Below are positions 6,608 to 11,210 of a stretch of 11,210 nucleotides of DNA, in pieces. Position 1 is the first letter of the stretch; every line of letters starts with the position of its first letter. The position numbers and the translations under genes are program-made. The notes beneath the pieces are model-generated. The model was given only the letters and a program-made list of their open reading frames with translations, was not told where the DNA came from and searched no databases. The DNA comes from an uncultured Roseburia sp. (lineage in GTDB: Bacteria > Bacillota > Clostridia > Lachnospirales > Lachnospiraceae), in the NCBI GenBank assembly GCA_934358955.1, contig CAKRLC010000087.1:1-11210 (forward strand), written 5' to 3'.

Positions 6608-7778
6608 TTTGTCCCTCCAGCACAGAGAAAATCTCCTGCATCCGGCTCTTCCAGGTATGCCCCTCGCGCGCCGCCTGATATCCCGCATCCGCAATCTGCT
6701 GCATTTCATCCGGATGATCCAGCAGTTTCCAGATCAGTTCCGGCAGATGTCCGATCTCCTCCAGCCGAAAACGTACCAGCTTCTGTTCGTTTTCGAACTG
6801 CTGCCGCAGATAAGCCGAGTCATCGGTAACCACACATGCTCCCGCCAGCATGCCATTAAAAATGCGGTCATGCGCCCCTGCTTTGTACCACGTCATCGTG
6901 TTCAAAACAATTTTCGCGTCACACATAAGTGGCAGGATCTCCGGTGCCAGCACTTTTCCCCCGTAATGCAGATGGGGATTTTCACTCCATTCGCACGCAT
7001 TCCATCCGGTTCCGTAAGCAGTCACATCTATTCCGCTCTCAACCAGAAGCCGCACTGCCTGCTCTCTGAAAAAAGAAGTAGCATAGGAATCCAGAAAACG
7101 CATTTTTACAATGCCGTCAAATAATTCCTGTTTGTCCAGTATGATGTCCCGCTCTCTTAAATAAGCTTCAATTGCCTGTTCGGTCGGAAGCGACGGGTTT
7201 TTGATCAAATCCTCCAGCACCTGCCTTGACATATCGATCGCATCAAACTGTGTGACCGCAGACAGATCCGGGACCAGCATCCCTGCTGTGAAAAAGGGCA
7301 GGGAACCCGCATAGAGCACCTGTATTTTCCGCTCACTTATCTTTTTCTTTTCTCCCGGCAGTTCCACACCGGCATGGGGCAGAAATCCAACCCGCTTTAT
7401 CTGCGGATAAAAGCGGTTCAAAAACGCCACATGATTCTGATCCGTACAGAATACCCATGCAGTCTCCGGCATATGCGAAAGTGCCTTGGTATAATGAAAC
7501 GGATGATCCATCAAAATATTTACATACGGAATATGAAACTGCTCCCAGATATTTTTCCCTTCCGGCAGTTCCAGATTGTATCCCAGATTATTAAAGGTAA
7601 TCGCCGCTGTAACCGGTGTCATTGCAAAAAATGCAAATGCTTTGAGGCTCTCTTCCATATGGCCTGCATCCAGTACAAGACATTCACAGCCCATTTCTTC
7701 CAACGCTTCTTTTATATTTTCAGTAAACAGATCGATCGTGTCATAAACGCCCTCAATCAGAATAATTTTTTTCTTCAT
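6588..7778 (-). CDS. CgeB-type GT-B glycosyltransferase
   Basis: The 396-aa product belongs to the same broad type as its downstream neighbour but is diverged from it. The N-domain (1-135) starts MKKKIILIEGVYDTIDLFTE and has VNILMDHPFHYTKAL (86-100), aligned in position with SWSCDNPL of the neighbour. A helical middle part follows (about 165-235). The C-domain has VTAYGTGWNACEW (252-264) and AGAHDRIFNGMLAGACVVTDD (300-320), the usual donor-binding region of Glyco_trans_1_2. No transmembrane segment is seen. The ATG has AGGAG 11 nt upstream, rather far, and a two-codon ATG-CGA-TGA overlaps the start codon. It lies 40 bp after the upstream glycosyltransferase. Two related GT-B enzymes side by side suggest successive sugar additions. 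Confidence 0.82.
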   Translation of the reverse strand: MKKKIILIEGVYDTIDLFTENIKEALEEMGCECLVLDAGHMEESLKAFAFFAMTPVTAAITFNNLGYNLELPEGKNIWEQFHIPYVNILMDHPFHYTKALSHMPETAWVFCTDQNHVAFLNRFYPQIKRVGFLPHAGVELPGEKKKISERKIQVLYAGSLPFFTAGMLVPDLSAVTQFDAIDMSRQVLEDLIKNPSLPTEQAIEAYLRERDIILDKQELFDGIVKMRFLDSYATSFFREQAVRLLVESGIDVTAYGTGWNACEWSENPHLHYGGKVLAPEILPLMCDAKIVLNTMTWYKAGAHDRIFNGMLAGACVVTDDSAYLRQQFENEQKLVRFRLEEIGHLPELIWKLLDHPDEMQQIADAGYQAAREGHTWKSRMQEIFSVLEGQNADFDL

Positions 7779-7800
7779 CGCATAATGTACTCCTGACCAA

Positions 7801-7834
7801 ATTCTTTTTGATAATGGGTCATTCTTTTTGATAA
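7801..7834. repeat. Short direct repeat at the 3' end of the PF13712-type gene
   Basis: ATTCTTTTTGATAA occurs at 7801-7814 and 7821-7834, exactly 20 bp apart. The right copy includes the last codons (IYQKE-stop) of the gene ending at 7819; the left lies just after the stop, in the gap before the next gene. Confidence 0.8.
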
Positions 7835-9030
7835 ATTTTTCTCATATAAACAGTAGGAATCTGTCTGCCCTCTATCTTTGCATAAATCTCGCGGATTTTT
7901 CGGGCATTTTCACTTTGACCAGACTCCTCATAATATCTGCCAAGTTCCTTCAAAACCTTCTTCTTATCCAATGTTGCATGCAGCATAATCGTTGTAATCG
8001 CCTCATAGGAAATTGTGTTTTTTCGAATTGCGTCCTCAAGCTCGCAATACTCACTTTCTTCAAATCCCAGTTCCAGTCTGCGCAAAAGGAATCTCGTCTT
8101 TATATAACGTTCATAAATAGCTGCGTAGCTGTCCAGACCTGCAAAGAAGCATTCTTTTCCGAGATGCTGTTCTTCCAGGCGTACAATATCGCACATAACC
8201 GCAAGCAGTTCCAATGTTGAATCCTTCATCCCAACTTTTTTATATGCCTGGATCATTTCAACTGCTTCTTTAAAGTGTCCCGCTCCAAGCATGATCTCAA
8301 TCTCTTTAGCAAGCTTTTTACTGAGCGCATCCCATTCAGCATTATATGAAAATTTATAGCCATGATCTGCATAAAGAAATTCCGGATACTCCTTTAAACA
8401 AATTATCCTGTTTCTATCATAATTCGTCAGCTTTGCAAAACTGCTGTCATGGATAACCCATGGCGTTTCCTGATACGGAACCACTACCTGATACCCATGT
8501 CTGCGCATCTCAAACGCCTGCGAAGCATCATAAAAATCAAAATTGGTAAACAAATCTTCTCGCCATGTAATATCATACTGCGTAATCATAATAAGTCCGT
8601 CAATCGCCTCAACAACCCGGTCCTGCTTTTCCTCCATATCTCCTTCCAGATAATAGGAAAGATCCGGCTCTCTGCAGTCAACTTTTCCAATATTCCATGC
8701 CCGGTAAACTACTCCTGTCTTTGGCATCTGCACACCGCCAACCACTCCAAGCATTCCTATCCTTTCATCTGACCTGAAAATCCGAATTATTTTTTCCAGA
8801 AAATCTCTATCCCGAAAAAACACATCCTGATGCATGTAAACCTTGTATTTTGCATCACTGCTGCGCATCCCCTCATTATAACCCGCACACATGGAAGGTG
8901 CCTCTCTTACCGCAATCACTTCCACTTCATAACCTTCCGGTATCCTCAGATGATTCAGATAATGCTGGCATTCCTCAAAATATATCTCATTGCTGACACA
9001 AATAACAAACGCTATCTTTTTTTCATTCAT
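7819..9030 (-). CDS. GT-A glycosyltransferase-like protein (PF13712 type)
   Basis: The 403-aa product has an N-terminal GT-A-like domain (1-220). It starts MNEKKIAFVICVSNEIYFEE; APSMCAGYNEGM (44-55) and VYMHQDVFF (64-72) follow, the HQD replacing the classical DXD metal site, as is usual in this family. NFDFYDASQAFEMRRHGYQV (163-182) and PWVIHDSSF (190-198) are further family marks. The C-terminal half (about 230-403) is helical and lacks clear motifs; it may be a repeat-type scaffold. I start at 9030, where the family sequence begins and an AGGAAAGG lies 7 nt upstream. ATG at 9069 is possible, and the frame open to 9189 would overlap the previous gene. It probably transfers sugar to a surface protein or to an existing glycan; the substrate is unknown. 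Confidence 0.82.
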   Translation of the reverse strand: MNEKKIAFVICVSNEIYFEECQHYLNHLRIPEGYEVEVIAVREAPSMCAGYNEGMRSSDAKYKVYMHQDVFFRDRDFLEKIIRIFRSDERIGMLGVVGGVQMPKTGVVYRAWNIGKVDCREPDLSYYLEGDMEEKQDRVVEAIDGLIMITQYDITWREDLFTNFDFYDASQAFEMRRHGYQVVVPYQETPWVIHDSSFAKLTNYDRNRIICLKEYPEFLYADHGYKFSYNAEWDALSKKLAKEIEIMLGAGHFKEAVEMIQAYKKVGMKDSTLELLAVMCDIVRLEEQHLGKECFFAGLDSYAAIYERYIKTRFLLRRLELGFEESEYCELEDAIRKNTISYEAITTIMLHATLDKKKVLKELGRYYEESGQSENARKIREIYAKIEGRQIPTVYMRKIYQKE

Positions 9031-9089
9031 CCTTATGCCTTTCCTGATATGTTCTTTCACGCTTTTCATTCCAATACAAAATTGCCCTT

Positions 9090-10232
9090 CTACTTCTCCT
9101 GCAAAAGAAATGCAAGCCTTTCTTTTGCTTTCGCATAATTTCCACATTTCCGGTAGAAACTGACGGCTTCTTCTTTCCTGCTCAGGCATTCACAGATCAC
9201 GCCGGCATTATACCACGCCAGATAGGAATCAGTCCCCACCGTCTTTGCGTTTTTCTTCTCCGTTGCCCGCAAAAACTCCCGTACTGCATCTTCAAATCTC
9301 GCATTTTTCATATAGATCAGCCCCATCAAAAACAAAAAGTCCGCACTGTAGGAAAACGAGCCATAAATTCCTTCAAATGCAAGTGCCTGCGCCTCTTTTC
9401 CACTGTTTAAAAGCGCATAGCCGTAACTTTCCACTAGATCACTCACATACTCCGCCCGTGGATCCAGATCAAATTCCAATCCCCGATCAAAGTATTTGCA
9501 GGCTTCTTCATAATCCCCCATCATAAAAAAGCTCTTACCCAGCTGATAATACAGATACGGAAGCTGTTTTTGACGTTCATCCCCTGTCTCTTCCTGTGCA
9601 ATCTTCGTAGCGGAATGTCTCTCTTCACACAATAGCATCTCTAATTCTTTTTGCAGCAACGTAATATTCCGTTTGGCCTTTGCCTTTTTTTGCTCGGGTG
9701 TCAGATCATATCCACTGTGCGTAATCGTAATCGCTGTCAGATAGGTCGCATACGGTGTATGGTCAAGCGCCTTTACCTGTTCGTGAATACATCCTTCATA
9801 GCGAAAATCACTCTTTGAAAAAATACGGTTGATCCATTCCACGCTCTCCCTCCGTTCACCATGCTCCGAAAAAAAGTTTCTTCTCTTAATACGTCCAACT
9901 TTCCCCGGGTTCTTTGCTGCCAGACAAAAAAACGCATTCAGCTCCTTTTCCGACATCGGCTCTATGTATTCGTCACTGTCCAGTACCATCACCAGATCAT
10001 TTGATGCCTTTTGTATCGCAAAATTTTTGGCAGCCGCAAAATCGTCACACCATACAAAGTCATAAACATGTTGCGTATACGTTTTGGCCACCTCTACCGT
10101 ACGATCTACAGAACCGGTGTCCACCACAACAATTTCAAACGGAAATGCCAAAAGTGCCAAAAGGCACTTTTTTAAATTCTCTTCTTCATTTTTTACAATA
10201 ATGCAAACGGAAAGTTTCCTCTCACACATCAT
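9090..10232 (-). CDS. Family 2 glycosyltransferase with C-terminal TPR repeats (SunS-like)
   Basis: The 380-aa product has a GT2 domain (5-180): KLSVCIIVKNEEENL (6-20), EIVVVDTGSVDRT (33-45), DDFAAAKNFAI (63-73) and VLDSDEYI (83-90), whose D-S-D is the DXD metal/UDP-sugar site. EGCIHEQV (146-153) also fits this class. After it come TPR-like helical pairs (about 225-255, 298-325, 338-365). GT2-TPR enzymes of this type glycosylate peptides and proteins, e.g. SunS with sublancin and several flagellin transferases, the TPRs binding the acceptor. I chose 10232 because AGGAG lies 5 nt before it and 8 nt before the next ATG (10229), so either may be used; ATG 10247 and 10283 lack a Shine-Dalgarno. 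It is the first gene of the operon. Confidence 0.88.
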   Translation of the reverse strand: MMCERKLSVCIIVKNEEENLKKCLLALLAFPFEIVVVDTGSVDRTVEVAKTYTQHVYDFVWCDDFAAAKNFAIQKASNDLVMVLDSDEYIEPMSEKELNAFFCLAAKNPGKVGRIKRRNFFSEHGERRESVEWINRIFSKSDFRYEGCIHEQVKALDHTPYATYLTAITITHSGYDLTPEQKKAKAKRNITLLQKELEMLLCEERHSATKIAQEETGDERQKQLPYLYYQLGKSFFMMGDYEEACKYFDRGLEFDLDPRAEYVSDLVESYGYALLNSGKEAQALAFEGIYGSFSYSADFLFLMGLIYMKNARFEDAVREFLRATEKKNAKTVGTDSYLAWYNAGVICECLSRKEEAVSFYRKCGNYAKAKERLAFLLQEK

Positions 10233-10314
10233 TCCTTCTCCTACCATTTTGGGATATCTTCCAACATCTATTTTATCGATCATTCAATCTGTCACATTCT
10301 GGTCTTTTAAAATA

Positions 10315-10364
10315 GAATTTGGCGAAAATGCCAGGAAGTGGCAGATGTGTCCTTCGCCAAATTC
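10315..10364 (-). promoter_or_regulatory. Nested stem-loop in the glycosyltransferase operon leader
   Basis: GAATTTGGCGAA (10315-10326) pairs perfectly over 12 bp with TTCGCCAAATTC (10353-10364). Inside, TGCCA (10329-10333) pairs with TGGCA (10339-10343). It lies in the transcribed leader, about 80 nt before the first start codon. No U run follows directly on the minus strand, so it is not an obvious terminator. It may be an RNA regulatory element or a protein-binding palindrome. Confidence 0.65.
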
Positions 10365-10377
10365 GTTCGATCATTGT

Positions 10378-10399
10378 GCAAAAACAGAACTGTTTTTGC
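10378..10399. repeat. Perfect 10-bp inverted repeat
   Basis: GCAAAAACAG-AA-CTGTTTTTGC is a near-continuous palindrome (10 bp arms, 2-nt centre). It is 27 bp downstream of the operon -10 box, so it could be a repressor site or the first hairpin of the leader RNA. Confidence 0.65.
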
Positions 10400-10425
10400 G
10401 ATTTGTTTAACCCTTTTCGTCCTTA

Positions 10426-10454
10426 ATTATAACAGGTCATTTTCAAGGACACCA
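10426..10454 (-). promoter_or_regulatory. Extended -10 promoter for the glycosyltransferase operon
   Basis: On the minus strand, TGTTATAAT (10434-10426) gives a perfect -10 box with an extended -10 TG. The -35 region at 17 bp is poor (TGGTGT, 10454-10449), which is tolerated in extended -10 promoters. The start would be near 10419, giving a leader of about 187 nt. Confidence 0.65.
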
Positions 10455-10751
10455 TGTCGTTTCGCGAAAGTTTGCAAATTTTTTCTTGTTTTTTTGACAT
10501 TTTTTCTCATTTATGAATTAGAAACAACTTTTGGCGTACGCAAAACAAAGATGATCTTTTGTTTATGCCGTATATCATCTGACCAATTTTATATGATTTT
10601 ATTGTAACACAGGGATATTGTCGGAGCAAATGAATTTCTCCACACACATCTAATCATTTTCTGCAATAGATTGATTGCTGACTTCTTAGATAATAACTGA
10701 TATGAAAAAGAAACTATACTCAAAAAAGAATACAGCTTAGATCTGAATCTG

Positions 10752-11207
10752 TCATGAAATTTTTCCTAATATTTTCGAATGCTCTGCCGTAACAGTCTTT
10801 AACACCTCGATATTGCACTGCATATCTGGAATCTGCAATGTTACTTCTTCAAATCTCCTTGTCGCCGGAACATAGTTTTCCGCGAGGATCTTTATATTTC
10901 TGTCCGTAACATTTTCAAGATGCAGCTCTATCTTAGTCACGCGGTCATCCAGCTTCTGCATACCGATCTCTAACTTTGCTACCCCTGTCTCCAGCTTCGC
11001 CATACCGGTCTTTAAGTTCTCTACGTCCGCCTGTAACGCTGCTACATCTGTCTTTAGACCTGCCACGTCTGTCTTTAGACCCGCGACATCTGTCTTTAAC
11101 CCCGCTACGTCTGTCTTCAACTCTGCTACATCTGTCTTCAACTCCGCAATATCTTCCCTTACCGGCCGCAGTGCCCCAGCCAGCTTTGTATCCATCATAT
11201 CAGACAT
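10752..11207 (-). CDS. Small heptad-repeat coiled-coil protein (possibly 5'-partial)
   Basis: At least 151 aa. Residues 21-97 are eleven consecutive heptads (AELKTDV twice, AGLKTDV three times, then ENLKTGM, AKLETGV and similar) with Leu/Ile and Val/Met at the core positions, so a long parallel coiled coil is expected. A non-repetitive tail follows (KILAENYVPATRRFEEV, 106-122; EHSKILGKIS at the end). No membrane segment is seen. I recognise this tail only as similar to uncharacterised small proteins of Lachnospiraceae; the function is unknown. The ATG at 11207 begins MSDMMDTKLAG, but only 3 bases remain before the window edge, so neither a Shine-Dalgarno nor a longer start can be judged. It is not obviously linked to the glycosyltransferase operon. 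Confidence 0.7.
   Translation of the reverse strand: MSDMMDTKLAGALRPVREDIAELKTDVAELKTDVAGLKTDVAGLKTDVAGLKTDVAALQADVENLKTGMAKLETGVAKLEIGMQKLDDRVTKIELHLENVTDRNIKILAENYVPATRRFEEVTLQIPDMQCNIEVLKTVTAEHSKILGKIS
11043..11147 (-). repeat. Tandem 21-bp repeats inside the coiled-coil gene
   Basis: Five head-to-tail 21-bp units, each coding one heptad of the type A-E/G-L-K-T-D-V, with differences mostly at silent or third positions. A degenerate sixth unit follows at 11022-11042. The unit is a multiple of three, so gain or loss changes coil length without a frameshift. Confidence 0.9.
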
Positions 11208-11210
11208 CGC

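Larger units (their letters stand above)
10233..10751. other. Non-coding stretch: operon leader and upstream region
   Basis: About 190 bp on the left form the leader of the glycosyltransferase operon, with a promoter and two hairpins listed separately. From about 10455 to 10751 the sequence is AT-rich. It has a weak inverted repeat (AGATGAT/ATCATCT, 10549-10580) and a small hairpin (GCAAT/ATTGC near 10663-10678), but no convincing gene or strong terminator for the coiled-coil gene. Confidence 0.6.

Noticed and set aside
6608..6709. N-terminal extension of the downstream CgeB-type gene
   Set aside because: It lies fully inside the previous gene, is Arg/Cys-rich and lacks a ribosome binding site, whereas ATG 6607 has GGAGG and starts the conserved domain.
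9031..9189. N-terminal extension of the PF13712-type gene
   Set aside because: It would overlap the GT2-TPR gene by about 100 nt, and the family sequence starts at MNEKKIAF (9030).
10488..10530. Plus-strand promoter TTGACA near 10495
   Set aside because: No convincing -10 box at 16-18 bp and no plus-strand gene downstream.
11022..11147. CRISPR-like array from the regular 21-bp spacing
   Set aside because: Units are contiguous without spacers, in frame, and encode heptads of a coiled coil.

Overview
The window reads as chromosome of a low-GC Gram-positive bacterium, most likely a motile gut Lachnospiraceae (Clostridia). The grounds are the gene order rpmG-secE-nusG-rplK-rplA-rplJ-rplL, strong GGAGG ribosome binding sites, a Firmicutes-type L10 leader, and a FliD-like protein of a kind I associate with Lachnospiraceae. 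The genus cannot be fixed from the sequence alone.

Right to left on the minus strand, positions 3780 to 190 hold the ribosomal/transcription block: promoter, rpmG (49 aa), secE, nusG, rplK and rplA. A second consensus promoter starts just after the rplA stop, followed by an L10 leader with a visible terminator and competing antiterminator, then rplJ and rplL. rplL is followed by an unusually long hairpin terminator and by two copies of a 50-nt repeat spaced 140 bp apart. rpoB would be expected beyond the left edge but is not in the window.

On the plus strand, 4075-5373 encodes a single FliD-related (flagellar cap-like) protein. Upstream is an intergenic region holding a near-consensus sigma-D (flagellar) promoter and a near-consensus sigma-A promoter. 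A bidirectional terminator (5372-5435) separates it from a convergent minus-strand operon.

That operon (10454 to 5435) encodes four putative glycosyltransferases in this transcription order: a GT2/SunS-like enzyme with TPR repeats, a GT-A enzyme of the 'glycosyltransferase-like' PF13712 type, and two GT-B enzymes of the CgeB type that overlap by 20 nt. Such sets often glycosylate surface proteins, flagellin especially. Lying next to a flagellar-type gene, this is a plausible flagellin or surface-protein glycosylation locus, but that is inference. Its leader is long and structured.

After a non-coding stretch of about 500 bp, the right edge holds a minus-strand gene for a small heptad-repeat coiled-coil protein, encoded partly by a tandem 21-bp DNA repeat and perhaps cut at its 5' end by the window edge. 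I found no CRISPR array, transposase, tRNA or rRNA.
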